This document shows, piece by piece, positions 7,555 to 15,350 of a stretch of 17,924 nucleotides of DNA; the first letter of the stretch is position 1; each line of letters begins with the position of its first letter. Source of the DNA: OPU3-GD-OMZ sp001901525 (lineage in GTDB: Bacteria; Pseudomonadota; Gammaproteobacteria; Methylococcales; Methylomonadaceae); NCBI GenBank assembly GCA_963981505.1, contig CAXCEI010000032.1:1-17924 (forward strand), read 5' to 3'. The translations under genes and the position numbers were made by a program. The notes beneath the pieces were generated by a model. It did no database searches. It worked only from the letters and a program-made list of their open reading frames with translations, and was not told where the DNA came from.

Positions 7555-7864
7555 CTTAAAAAACCTTATTAATTGAGCTGGATAATAGTTAATGTAACAA
7601 AATTTTTAGAAATAAAGAATTTCATCGGTATTAGATGGTTAACTGACTTGGTTTTTTTGGAAATTTCGAGCGGTTATTTGTTAAAACCGGTTGTTGTTTG
7701 GATTGTTATCAATAGGCCGTTTTATTTTGTAAGAAGGGTTTTATTGGTGGGATTTTATATAGGGTATGGGGGATCTGGGTTTACAACGACGCAGTCAGTC
7801 CGTATCATTTTCAACCATTTGGCTGACAATATTGATTGTTCAATGCCTTTGTACACAGTGAATA
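7555..7864. other. 310-bp divergent intergenic region
   Basis: This lies between the leftward Hpt gene and the rightward methyltransferase gene and should hold both promoters. It is AT-rich, with several T-rich runs. A small inverted repeat ATTGA-TTGT-TCAAT is present around 7831-7844, shortly before the methyltransferase start. I see no sigma-70 promoter with both boxes at good spacing. A 101-codon open frame spans it but has no family features or ribosome-binding site and overlaps the methyltransferase start. Confidence 0.5.
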
Positions 7865-8803
7865 ATGACAAAAGATAAGAGTAAAAAGATGTATAACCTT
7901 AAACCCAACCAAGATTATCGGGACGAAAGTTTATTCCCTAATGTTGATCTTTCGCCGGAAGCTTTGCTCGAAGATACCGCAAAACATTATGATGATTGTT
8001 ATTGGGATTATTTACGGGTGTGGTGTAATCGCCGTAATTTAGCCTTGCATTATGGGCACTGGACCAGTGATGAAAAATACAATCATCACCAGGCATTATT
8101 AAATAAAAATCAATTGCTTTATGATTTAGCCGGTATTAAGTCTTCAGACCATGTTCTGGATGCGGGTTGTGGTATCGGCGGAAGTTCTATCTGGATGGCT
8201 GAAACGCATCAAAATCGGGTGACTGGTATTACCGTGAGTGCAAAACAAACGCGCTATGCCAAAAAGCACGCGGAACGTCATGGGGTTGCTGATAAGGTGA
8301 ACTTTGAAGTTTCAGATTTTTGTAACACCCCTTTTGAAGATGAATCCTTTGATATTATTTGGGGATTAGAGAGTGTTTGTTATGCCGTCGATAAGGCAGA
8401 TTTTTTAAGAGAAGCTTATCGGCTACTACGCAAAGGCGGGAAAGTTGTGGTTTGTGATGGTTTCTTTGCCCGTGAGGAATTTGATCAAAGAGAATGGGAT
8501 GCGAACATGGCCTTTTTTAACGGCTGGGCGGTACCTAATCTGGCAACGCGGCGCGACTTTAATGAGAAGTTGGAGCAAGAGAATTTTAAATCTATTGCGG
8601 TTCATGAGGTGACAGCAGCCACAATGCCTTCATCTGACCATATGTACAAAATTTCCAAGTGGCTACGGCCGGTACAAACGTTCAGAGAGTGGTTTGGACT
8701 AAGTTCTAAGGCACAAACGGCGAATTTTGAAGTCGGCTTCGCACAAAACATTATGTTCCGAGAAGCGTTAGTGGAATATTGTATTTTTACAGCAGAAAAA
8801 TAA
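7865..8803 (+). CDS. Class I SAM-dependent methyltransferase (tocopherol/UbiE-like family)
   Basis: The 312-residue soluble protein has an N-terminal helical cap with the LHYGHW motif (61-66), common in the gamma-tocopherol methyltransferase and sterol/small-molecule methyltransferase group. The Rossmann SAM site follows: motif I VLDAGCGIGGSS (97-108), an acidic SDF (150-152), FDIIWGLESVCY (162-173) and LLRKGGKVVV (187-196). It therefore methylates a small molecule using S-adenosylmethionine. The substrate cannot be told; a hydrophobic or quinone-like acceptor or an amine is possible by family analogy. It stands alone, with 310 bp of leader and a strong terminator 49 bp after its stop. The start may be the ATG at 7865 or the in-frame ATG at 7889, the latter preceded by a weak AAGAG. 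Confidence 0.8.
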   Translation: MTKDKSKKMYNLKPNQDYRDESLFPNVDLSPEALLEDTAKHYDDCYWDYLRVWCNRRNLALHYGHWTSDEKYNHHQALLNKNQLLYDLAGIKSSDHVLDAGCGIGGSSIWMAETHQNRVTGITVSAKQTRYAKKHAERHGVADKVNFEVSDFCNTPFEDESFDIIWGLESVCYAVDKADFLREAYRLLRKGGKVVVCDGFFAREEFDQREWDANMAFFNGWAVPNLATRRDFNEKLEQENFKSIAVHEVTAATMPSSDHMYKISKWLRPVQTFREWFGLSSKAQTANFEVGFAQNIMFREALVEYCIFTAEK

Positions 8804-8851
8804 CGGTTATTGTAGGGAGGCCTTAGGCTTCTCGCAGAGTACTGAAGACCT

Positions 8852-8891
8852 AAAAAAAACCACATTGGACAAAGCCAATGTGGTTTTTTTT
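8852..8891 (+). terminator. Strong rho-independent terminator, symmetric
   Basis: A perfect 9-bp stem CCACATTGG (8860-8868) / CCAATGTGG (8875-8883) encloses the 6-base loop ACAAAG and is followed by eight T residues. Eight A residues precede the stem, so the same element can stop transcription from either side. It closes the methyltransferase unit. Confidence 0.93.
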
Positions 8892-9273
8892 AGTTAAGGT
8901 GTTTTGTTGATTAGTGCAGTAGCGTATTCAGCTGAGTTGAGTTCAGCGATCTACATTTTAAAGTGGCATAGCCAGCGTGCAGCCAATGCGCAATCCAATC
9001 AGAGTCCTGATTGAACAGTTGTTTATGGGGTAAATGTCTTCAGAAGCCTTGATTTTGTGGATGGAATTCCTATTCTTGTTTGCAGATAACATCTGGGTTG
9101 TTTGTGGCTACGTGGATTGATAGTTGTCATTAGAGCAGTCATTTTAATAAATCGAATACGTTGAGATATTTGATTTCCCTACTAATCGTAAGGGTAAAAG
9201 GGTTGTTTGAATATCATTTTCTTTTCAAAAAACCCGATGGTATCAGTCCGTCCCTAGCTATAAGGAGTTGCCA
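8892..9273. other. Leader/intergenic region before the BON lipoprotein gene
   Basis: About 380 bp without a supportable gene. It contains a small hairpin-capable sequence GCTGA...TCAGC (about 8930-8947) and a longer inverted repeat listed separately (9200-9235). It should carry the promoter of the BON lipoprotein gene, but I find no convincing sigma-70 or sigma-E promoter. The rest shows no recognisable structure. Confidence 0.5.
9200..9235 (+). repeat. Inverted repeat / possible 5' UTR hairpin
   Basis: GGGTTGTTTGA (9200-9210) pairs with TCAAAAAACCC (9225-9235) over 11 positions with one mismatch, leaving a 14-base T-rich loop. It ends 26 bases before the AAGGAG ribosome-binding site of the BON lipoprotein gene. 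It may be a leader hairpin or an operator; there is no T-run after it, so it is not a terminator on this strand. Confidence 0.5.
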
Positions 9274-9642
9274 ATGAAATCTCTTACCATTTTCTTTTCT
9301 ATCCTTTTCCTGACTGTGAATGTATTAAGCGGCTGTACGGTTGCGCTGGTTGGCGGTAGTGCCGTTGGCGGTTACATGATCGGTGAGGATGATCGTAAAG
9401 CCGGGCGTATTGTCGATGATGCTGTCATCACGGCAGAGGTTAAAGCCTTATTTTTAGGTGATAGCCAAATTGAATCCTTCAAGATATCCGTTGATACTCA
9501 CCAAGGCATTGTGACTCTTACCGGAAACGTCCCCAGTAAAAGAATGATTAATCGTGCCATCGAGTTGACCCGTACCGTCGAAGGTATCAGGGAGATTAAT
9601 TCTCTTCTACTGGTTGACGGCGAGCAGGCTGCGATGGAGTAA
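9274..9642 (+). CDS. BON-domain lipoprotein (OsmY/DolP-like)
   Basis: The protein (122 residues from this start) has a lipoprotein signal peptide with the lipobox LSGC, Cys21 being the lipidated residue. Threonine at the +2 position predicts sorting to the outer membrane. After a glycine-rich linker (VALVGGSAVGG) one BON domain follows (about residues 45-115) with the usual pattern: DDAVITAEVKALFL, then a VDTHQGIVTLTGNVPS strand pair and a helix ending at VEGIREINSLLLV. BON proteins bind membranes or maintain envelope integrity; E. coli DolP and OsmY have two such domains, this one has one. The ATG at 9274 is chosen over an in-frame TTG six bases upstream because AAGGAG (9262-9267) lies at ideal spacing from it. 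It is monocistronic as far as can be seen. Confidence 0.88.
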   Translation: MKSLTIFFSILFLTVNVLSGCTVALVGGSAVGGYMIGEDDRKAGRIVDDAVITAEVKALFLGDSQIESFKISVDTHQGIVTLTGNVPSKRMINRAIELTRTVEGIREINSLLLVDGEQAAME

Positions 9643-9990
9643 GCAGTCGCTATGCCAAATTAAAATCGCAATTGGGCACTGTTTTTAGGTACCGTTCAAT
9701 GCGAGGTGTGGGTCGAGTTTCTGGGTATGGGTACTCTTATTGGTCATGGGTAATCAGGTTGTGGTGGCTGTAAACATCAAGAGCCGTTAAGTTATTCATA
9801 GAATACCTGTAGTAGTGAAGCACTCACTTAAGATCCTGTCTTTAAGTAGTTTTTTTTACATTAGGTGTATTTTGAGGGTGAGATGCGTTTTAACGGGTCT
9901 TTTTGGCGGCTAATTTGTTTCTTTTATGACGGTGAGTGTTATGGTAAGTCGTAGGCGAGAGAGTGTTTTAACCGATAATGGACAAACCCG
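9643..9990. other. 348-bp intergenic region between BON lipoprotein and glcE
   Basis: No coding frame with family features is present on either strand. The only clear element is a terminator-like hairpin at 9826-9857. The promoter for glcEF would be expected in the last 130 bases, but I see no well-spaced -35/-10 pair. Confidence 0.5.
9826..9857 (+). terminator. Possible AT-rich rho-independent terminator
   Basis: ACTTAAGA and TCTTTAAGT can pair around a short CCTG-containing loop, with one bulged base, followed within two bases by eight T residues. The stem is weak because it is AT-rich, and it lies about 185 bases after the BON lipoprotein stop. Confidence 0.4.
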
Positions 9991-11043
9991 ATGTGTACCC
10001 ATGAACTCGTTTCACAATTTCAAGAAGCCATTCATAACGCGCGGCTTGAAAAGTCGCGATTACAGATTGTCGGTGGCGACACCAAGGCCTTTTTAAAAGC
10101 CAATGTGTCAGCGCCACTTACACGATTAGAAATAGGGGGTTACCAAGGTATTGTTGATTATCAACCCAGTGAGTTGGTGCTGACTGCGCGTGCCGGAACG
10201 TCGTTGAAGGTAATCAATGAGACTTTGGCTGAGCAGAGGCAAATGTTAGCCTTTGAACCGCCGACGTTTGGACGCTCAGCGACACTGGGAGGTATTGTGG
10301 CCAGTGGATTGTCAGGGCCTAGGCGACCCTTCACTGGGGCGGTTCGTGATTTTGTCTTGGGGTGTAAAATCATTAACGGTCAGGGCGAAGTTTTAACTTT
10401 TGGAGGGCAGGTTATGAAAAATGTGGCCGGTTATGATGTGTCACGGTTGATGGCCGGCTCAGAAGGGACTCTGGGTGTTATTTTAGAAGTGTCACTGAAG
10501 GTGTTGCCAGTCCCGAAAAAAGAGCTAACCCTTAACATAGCAATGCCGATTGAATCTGCATTGGTTCAAATGGTTGCGCTTCGCCGTCACTATCTTTCTA
10601 TCAGTGCAGTGGCTTACGAGAAGGGTTGCTTACGGGTTCGTTATTCGGGTTCTAAAACAGGTATTTTGTCAGTGTTGGATACATCAGTGATCACTGATGT
10701 ACACGTTGAACCCAGCCAAAATTTTTGGCATGCGCTAAAAGAACAACACGTTGATTTTTTTCATACGAAGGATGATTTATGGCGCATATCAGTCCCCCCG
10801 GCAACGCCTGTTTTAAGTGTTCCCGGTCACTGGTTTTACGATTGGGCCGGTGGTTTGCGGTGGCTCAAAACGACAGCGCCGGCAGCGGTGGTTTTTGGTG
10901 CGGCTGTTGCTTGCGGCGGCACGGCGCGCTTGTTCCGTTCGAGGCAACTAGCGCCATGGCCGAGGCAGGAGGTAGCGCTACCATTAGCGCAACTCAATAA
11001 ACGTGTTAAAGCAGCCTTTGACCCGAGTGAATTGTTTGTATAA
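9991..11043 (+). CDS. glcE: Glycolate oxidase FAD-binding subunit GlcE
   Basis: GlcE is the small flavin subunit of the membrane-associated glycolate oxidase (GlcDEF), which oxidises glycolate to glyoxylate and passes electrons to the respiratory chain. The 350-residue length is typical. It shows the PCMH-type FAD fold: RLQIVGGDTK (24-33), VLTARAGTSL (63-72), then the FAD-contact segment FGRSATLGGIVASGLSGP (93-110), and VMKNVAGYDVSRLMAGSEGTLGVI. It lacks the long substrate domain of GlcD, as GlcE does. The stop is 23 bp before glcF, so the two form an operon. No glcD precedes it, which is unusual. The start has only a weak GGA upstream; an ATG at 9978 is in another frame. A perfect palindrome lies inside the gene at 10680-10701. 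Confidence 0.93.
   Translation: MCTHELVSQFQEAIHNARLEKSRLQIVGGDTKAFLKANVSAPLTRLEIGGYQGIVDYQPSELVLTARAGTSLKVINETLAEQRQMLAFEPPTFGRSATLGGIVASGLSGPRRPFTGAVRDFVLGCKIINGQGEVLTFGGQVMKNVAGYDVSRLMAGSEGTLGVILEVSLKVLPVPKKELTLNIAMPIESALVQMVALRRHYLSISAVAYEKGCLRVRYSGSKTGILSVLDTSVITDVHVEPSQNFWHALKEQHVDFFHTKDDLWRISVPPATPVLSVPGHWFYDWAGGLRWLKTTAPAAVVFGAAVACGGTARLFRSRQLAPWPRQEVALPLAQLNKRVKAAFDPSELFV
10680..10701. repeat. Perfect 22-bp palindrome inside glcE
   Basis: The half-site TACATCAGTGA is followed directly by its exact reverse complement TCACTGATGTA with no spacer, centred on TGATCA. It encodes residues around 230-237 of GlcE (DTSVITDV). No similar copy was noticed elsewhere in the window. Confidence 0.95.
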
Positions 11044-11066
11044 CTTCAGGTTTCGACGTTATTAGC

Positions 11067-12269
11067 ATGCAGACTAAATTAACGCCATTAATTCAAAAAA
11101 GACCTGACAGTGCTGAGATAGAGCGTATTCTGCGGTCTTGTGTTCATTGTGGTTTCTGTAATGCGACTTGCCCGACCTATAATGTCTTAGGGGATGAGTT
11201 AGACGGTCCTCGAGGGCGCATTTATTTACTCAAACAAGTGTTTGAAGGGGGTGATGTTTCGAAGGCGACGCAATCCCATCTTGACCGCTGTTTGACGTGC
11301 AGAGCGTGTGAAACGACATGCCCCTCAGGGGTTCGCTATGGTCGTTTGCTTGATATTGGCCGCGGCGAAGTTGAGAGGCAAGTGCCGCGTTCAATGCGAG
11401 CAAAGGTGGTTCGGTTCTTCGTACAGAGAATCTTGCCTTATCGTTGGCGCTTTAAAGTGCTATTTTCTTTGGCGCAACGATTAAGATTCTTGGCGCCACG
11501 GTCTCTTCGAAAGAAGATACCTGAGGTATCTATGCCTTCGTATTGTTGGCCTACCACTAAGCATAAGCGTCAGGTCTTGTTGTTGGAGGGCTGTGTGCAA
11601 CCGGCATTGGCGCCGGCTATTAATCTCAAGGTCGCTACGGTGTTAGATAAGTTGGCGATAACGCCGTTGAAAATAAAGAATGAGGGTTGTTGCGGCGCAT
11701 TAAGCCATCACTTTGTAGCACATCAACAAAGTACTGATTTTATAAAGCGCAATATTGACCAATGGTGGCCTTATGTCGAGGCCGGTATTGAAGCTATTGT
11801 TTCGACAACCAGTGGTTGTGGTGTCATGGTTAAAGATTACGGTGACATTATGCAATACGATGCTGTTTATGCAGAAAAAGCACGCCGTATTGCAACGTTG
11901 ACCTGTGATATTAGTGAGTTGCTTTTGGCAGAAGCGATACCCGTATCTAATATCGGGCAAGGGGCATCGGTCGCTTTTCATAATCCTTGTACCTTGCAGC
12001 ATGGTCAGAGGGTTGTTAATGCTGTTGAAACGATTTTGCAGCGTCAAGGCTATCAATTGCTTGAGATAGATGGCGCCCAAGACTGTTGCGGCTCGGCAGG
12101 GGTGTATTCTTTTTTACAGCGCGCTATTTCACAACGCTTGTTAACGGAAAAAATATTTTTTTTGGAAGTGATGAAGCCAGATATGATTGTAACGGCTAAT
12201 GTGGGTTGCCAAACGCATTTACAATCAGCATCGACTGTGCCGGTTACGCATTGGATTGATTTGTTATGA
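11067..12269 (+). CDS. glcF: Glycolate oxidase iron-sulfur subunit GlcF
   Basis: GlcF carries electrons from the flavin subunits to the membrane quinone pool. The 400-residue protein has two N-terminal 4Fe-4S motifs, Cys25/28/31/35 (CVHCGFCNATCP) and Cys75/78/81/85 (CLTCRACETTCP). Two cysteine-rich CCG domains follow, with Cys208-Cys209 in GCCGALSHH and Cys340-Cys341 in DCCGSAGVY. The end contains the family motif NVGCQTHLQS. All expected ligands are present, so the protein looks functional. It lies 23 bp after glcE and should be co-transcribed. About 100 bp downstream there is a weak terminator-like sequence. Confidence 0.95.
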   Translation: MQTKLTPLIQKRPDSAEIERILRSCVHCGFCNATCPTYNVLGDELDGPRGRIYLLKQVFEGGDVSKATQSHLDRCLTCRACETTCPSGVRYGRLLDIGRGEVERQVPRSMRAKVVRFFVQRILPYRWRFKVLFSLAQRLRFLAPRSLRKKIPEVSMPSYCWPTTKHKRQVLLLEGCVQPALAPAINLKVATVLDKLAITPLKIKNEGCCGALSHHFVAHQQSTDFIKRNIDQWWPYVEAGIEAIVSTTSGCGVMVKDYGDIMQYDAVYAEKARRIATLTCDISELLLAEAIPVSNIGQGASVAFHNPCTLQHGQRVVNAVETILQRQGYQLLEIDGAQDCCGSAGVYSFLQRAISQRLLTEKIFFLEVMKPDMIVTANVGCQTHLQSASTVPVTHWIDLL

Positions 12270-12318
12270 TCTGTCGTCATCGCTTGTGAGTCGACTATTT
12301 CGAGCTAAAAATAATAGT

Positions 12319-12376
12319 AAAGCCGATGTTGTTTTAAGGGGAAAAGCGGCGGGGTGTGAGGTTTAAGGCTTTTTTT
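12319..12376 (+). terminator. Possible weak terminator after glcF
   Basis: AAAGCC (12319-12324) can pair with GGCTTT (12367-12372), running into seven T residues; alternatively AAAAGC (12342-12347) pairs with GCTTTT (12368-12373). Both stems are short with large loops, so the call rests mainly on the T-run and the position between glcF and miaB. Confidence 0.3.
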
Positions 12377-12442
12377 GTGGGTAACGCGGTGGTTTAAGTT
12401 ATCTTATATTGGGTTAGACTCTGCGTTTTTTAGGATAAAGTC

Positions 12443-12451
12443 TGCTAAAAT
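12443..12451 (+). promoter_or_regulatory. Possible extended -10 promoter for the miaB operon
   Basis: TGCTAAAAT matches an extended -10 element (TGn plus TAAAAT), 75 bases before the miaB ATG in the 257-bp gap after glcF. The region 16-18 bases upstream is T-rich but has no good -35 hexamer. Confidence 0.35.
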
Positions 12452-12526
12452 AGAGCCAAAATGGCATTAGTGTGATGTCGATTAATAGAGTTTTAGCAAG
12501 TAGTAGGGCGGTAGATTAAAAGGCAT

Positions 12527-13882
12527 ATGGCAAAAAAATTATACGTGCTGACAAGTGGTTGTCAGATGAATGAATATGATTCTGACAAAATGCGTGATGT
12601 TCTGAGAGATTCCCATGGGTTGGAAACAACGAATAACCCTGAAGAAGCAGATGTTTTATTATTGAATACTTGTTCTGTTAGAGAGAAAGCCCAGGAAAAA
12701 GTTTTTTCGCAACTGGGTGTGTGGCGTAAACTCAAAAACAAGAATCCTGATCTCATTATTGGTGTCGGTGGCTGTGTCGCTAGCCAGGAAGGTGAGATGA
12801 TCCAAAAAAGAGCGCCTTATGTAGATATTGTGTTTGGTCCTCAAACCTTACATCGTTTGCCGCAGTTATTGGATAAAACGCAAAGCAGTCACGCAAAAGT
12901 AGTAGACATATCATTTCCTGAAATTGAGAAATTTGATGCTTTACCTGAGCCTCGAGCTGAAGGGCCCAAAGCCTTTGTGTCGATTATGGAAGGGTGTAGT
13001 AAATATTGTACCTTTTGTGTAGTTCCTTATACCCGGGGCGAAGAAATTAGCCGGCCGTTAACCAGTGTGATTAAAGAAATTACTGAATTAGCGAATCAGG
13101 GTGTGCGAGAAGTTAATTTATTAGGGCAGAATGTCAATGCCTATCAGGGTGCAATGGATGATGGCGATAACGCTGATTTTGCCTTGTTATTGCATTACGT
13201 TGCCGGTATTCCAGGGATCGGGCGGATTCGTTTTACTACCTCACATCCGGTTGAGTTTTCTGACAGTTTGATTGAGGCGTTTGCCGAAATTCCGGAATTA
13301 GTCAGTCACTTACATCTGCCCGTGCAAAGTGGTAGCAACAGCATTCTTAAGCGCATGAAGCGTGGTCATACGCGCGAACAATATATCGATAAGATAAATC
13401 GCCTGCGAGAGTATCGCCCTGAATTAAGTTTATCATCAGACTTTATTATTGGCTTTCCCGGTGAAACCGATGATGAATTTGAAGATACGATGGCGTTGAT
13501 TGAAATGATGGCGTTTGATGCCTCATTCAGTTTTATTTACAGCGCTCGTCCCGGAACACCGGCGGCGGACTTTGCTGATGATGTTGATTTGTCCGTTAAA
13601 AAGGAACGGTTAAAACGCTTACAAGTCTATATTAATAAAAATGCTTTAGCGATTTCTGACAAGATGGTGGGAACTGTGCAAACCGTCTTAGTTGAAGGAT
13701 TATCGAAAAAGAATCAATTACAGGTCCGCGGTCGAACGGAAAATAATCGTGTGGTTAATTTTACCGGGCATCCGCGTCTAACGGGACAATTTGTGGATGT
13801 AATGATTACTGAAGCCTTGCCGAATTCATTACGGGGACGATTGATTGAGAGTTCAGTTGACAAAATTGCTCAGAATTTTTAA
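12527..13882 (+). CDS. miaB: tRNA-2-methylthio-N6-dimethylallyladenosine synthase MiaB
   Basis: MiaB is a radical-SAM methylthiotransferase that adds a methylthio group to i6A37 in tRNAs reading codons that start with U. The 451-residue protein has all three parts. The N-terminal UPF0004 domain contributes Cys12 (TSGCQMNEYDS), Cys49 (LNTCSVRE) and Cys83 (GGCVA), which hold the auxiliary cluster. The radical-SAM motif is Cys157/161/164 (GCSKYCTFC). A C-terminal TRAM domain (about 378-441) binds RNA. TTSHPVEFS and LHLPVQSGSN are further signatures. AAAAGG lies close before the ATG. It heads a packed operon: the ybeZ ATG directly follows its stop, an arrangement common in gammaproteobacteria. 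Confidence 0.98.
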   Translation: MAKKLYVLTSGCQMNEYDSDKMRDVLRDSHGLETTNNPEEADVLLLNTCSVREKAQEKVFSQLGVWRKLKNKNPDLIIGVGGCVASQEGEMIQKRAPYVDIVFGPQTLHRLPQLLDKTQSSHAKVVDISFPEIEKFDALPEPRAEGPKAFVSIMEGCSKYCTFCVVPYTRGEEISRPLTSVIKEITELANQGVREVNLLGQNVNAYQGAMDDGDNADFALLLHYVAGIPGIGRIRFTTSHPVEFSDSLIEAFAEIPELVSHLHLPVQSGSNSILKRMKRGHTREQYIDKINRLREYRPELSLSSDFIIGFPGETDDEFEDTMALIEMMAFDASFSFIYSARPGTPAADFADDVDLSVKKERLKRLQVYINKNALAISDKMVGTVQTVLVEGLSKKNQLQVRGRTENNRVVNFTGHPRLTGQFVDVMITEALPNSLRGRLIESSVDKIAQNF

Positions 13883-14875
13883 ATGAAGGTTTTGGATATT
13901 AATTCAAATTCACTGGACCTGACTTTAATTCCTGCTGATAACTCTCGCTTAGCCAATCTTTGCGGGCAATTAAATAGTCATCTTCAACAGATAGAAAAAC
14001 GCTTAGGGATAGAAATATCAAACCGAGGGAATCGTTTTCGTTTAAAGGGCTCGCGTGAGGCTATTAAAATAGCATCTGTGCTTTTAGAAAAATTATTTGC
14101 CAACACAGAGGCCGAGGTGCTAACACCCGAATATATTCACTTGTCATTGCAAGATTCGCATGTTAAATCGTTATTAGACGGTGAAGATGTGAGTCATCAG
14201 TCAGCGATTACCATTAAAACCCGACGCGGTATTGTTAAGGGACGCGGTACGAATCAACAGCAATACTTAAAAAGTATTTTGTTACATCATATTAATTTTG
14301 GAGTGGGACCTGCCGGGACCGGTAAAACCTATTTAGCTGTTGCTTGTGCCGTTCAGGCATTAGAGCGTGAGGAAGTTAGGCGGATTATTTTGGTGCGTCC
14401 CGCGGTAGAGGCAGGAGAAAGTTTAGGGTTCTTGCCTGGCGATATGGCGCAGAAGGTCGATCCTTATTTGCGGCCACTCTATGATGCCTTATATGAAATG
14501 TTGGGGTTTGAACGGGTTGATAAATTGATTGAACGTAACGTGATTGAGGTTGCACCGTTAGCTTTTATGCGCGGGCGGACCTTAAATGATTCGTTTATTA
14601 TTTTAGATGAGGCACAAAATACCACGAAAGAGCAGATTAAAATGTTTTTGACCCGAGTGGGTTTTGGTTCGACCGCCGTGATTAATGGTGATGTAACACA
14701 GATTGATTTACCTAAAAAAACCGCATCGGGTTTAGGACATGTATTAAAAGTCTTAGACGGCGTTGACGGTATTAGTTTTACCTTTTTCGGGGTTCAAGAT
14801 GTGGTTCGCCACCCCTTGGTGCAGAAAATTGTCAGTGCATATGAAACCTATGATAAGACGCATTCCGGCGAATAG
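13883..14875 (+). CDS. ybeZ: PhoH-family ATPase YbeZ
   Basis: This 330-residue protein belongs to the PhoH-like P-loop ATPases. The N-terminal third has a KH-like RNA-binding part (RFRLKGSREAIKIAS). Walker A is GPAGTGKT (142-149) and Walker B is FIILDEAQ (238-245, with Asp242-Glu243). The VRPAVEAGESLGFLPGD and GDVTQIDLP blocks are typical of the family. The family is linked to RNA metabolism, and YbeZ is known as a partner of the endonuclease YbeY encoded just downstream. The ATG follows the miaB TAA with no gap, so translation is probably coupled. Cytoplasmic. Confidence 0.95.
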   Translation: MKVLDINSNSLDLTLIPADNSRLANLCGQLNSHLQQIEKRLGIEISNRGNRFRLKGSREAIKIASVLLEKLFANTEAEVLTPEYIHLSLQDSHVKSLLDGEDVSHQSAITIKTRRGIVKGRGTNQQQYLKSILLHHINFGVGPAGTGKTYLAVACAVQALEREEVRRIILVRPAVEAGESLGFLPGDMAQKVDPYLRPLYDALYEMLGFERVDKLIERNVIEVAPLAFMRGRTLNDSFIILDEAQNTTKEQIKMFLTRVGFGSTAVINGDVTQIDLPKKTASGLGHVLKVLDGVDGISFTFFGVQDVVRHPLVQKIVSAYETYDKTHSGE

Positions 14876-14888
14876 GTGTTAGTGAAAT

Positions 14889-15350
14889 ATGGTTGATCTT
14901 GAATTACAGCGAGTCTGTCTTGTTGACAATGAGCCATCACTACATCAATTTGAATTATGGGTAGAAACGGTGCTCGCTGATCAGTTAAGAGATATTGAAT
15001 TGGTTATTCGTATTGTCGATGAACCGGAGAGCGCAGCACTTAATGAACAATATCGTCATAAATCCGGACCAACAAATGTACTTAGTTTTCCAGTGGAATT
15101 GCCGATGGGTATTGACACACCGTTATTAGGCGATTTAGTTATTTGTGCGCCTGTTGTGGTTCGTGAAGCCAATGAACAAAAGAAACGGGTAAGCGATCAC
15201 TGGGCACATTTGGTGATACATGGTGTTTTACATTTGTTAGGTTTTGATCATATCGAAGATCAACAAGCAGCATGCATGGAAGCGAAAGAAATTGCTGTAT
15301 TACAAAAATTATCAATAAATAATCCGTATATAGAGGCTGTGAATTCATGA
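14889..15350 (+). CDS. ybeY: Endoribonuclease YbeY
   Basis: YbeY is a single-domain zinc-dependent endoribonuclease needed for 16S rRNA 3' end maturation and ribosome quality control. The 153-residue protein has the diagnostic metal site HGVLHLLGFDH, giving His111, His115 and His121, and the upstream conserved segment GPTNVLSFP (60-68) followed by LLGDLVIC. The length is typical. It lies 13 bp after ybeZ; AGGTG near 14874 is a modest ribosome-binding site for the ATG at 14889. Its stop overlaps the start of ybeX by 4 bp (ATGA). Confidence 0.96.
   Translation: MVDLELQRVCLVDNEPSLHQFELWVETVLADQLRDIELVIRIVDEPESAALNEQYRHKSGPTNVLSFPVELPMGIDTPLLGDLVICAPVVVREANEQKKRVSDHWAHLVIHGVLHLLGFDHIEDQQAACMEAKEIAVLQKLSINNPYIEAVNS

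Noticed and set aside
7573..7878. A 101-codon open frame on the plus strand before the methyltransferase gene
   Set aside because: It has no ribosome-binding site or family feature, an unusual hydrophobic and aromatic composition typical of translated AT-rich non-coding DNA, and it overlaps the methyltransferase start.
11700..12280. Two minus-strand frames (126 and 75 codons) opposite glcF
   Set aside because: They lie antisense to well-supported GlcF coding sequence with intact CCG motifs and have no recognisable features.
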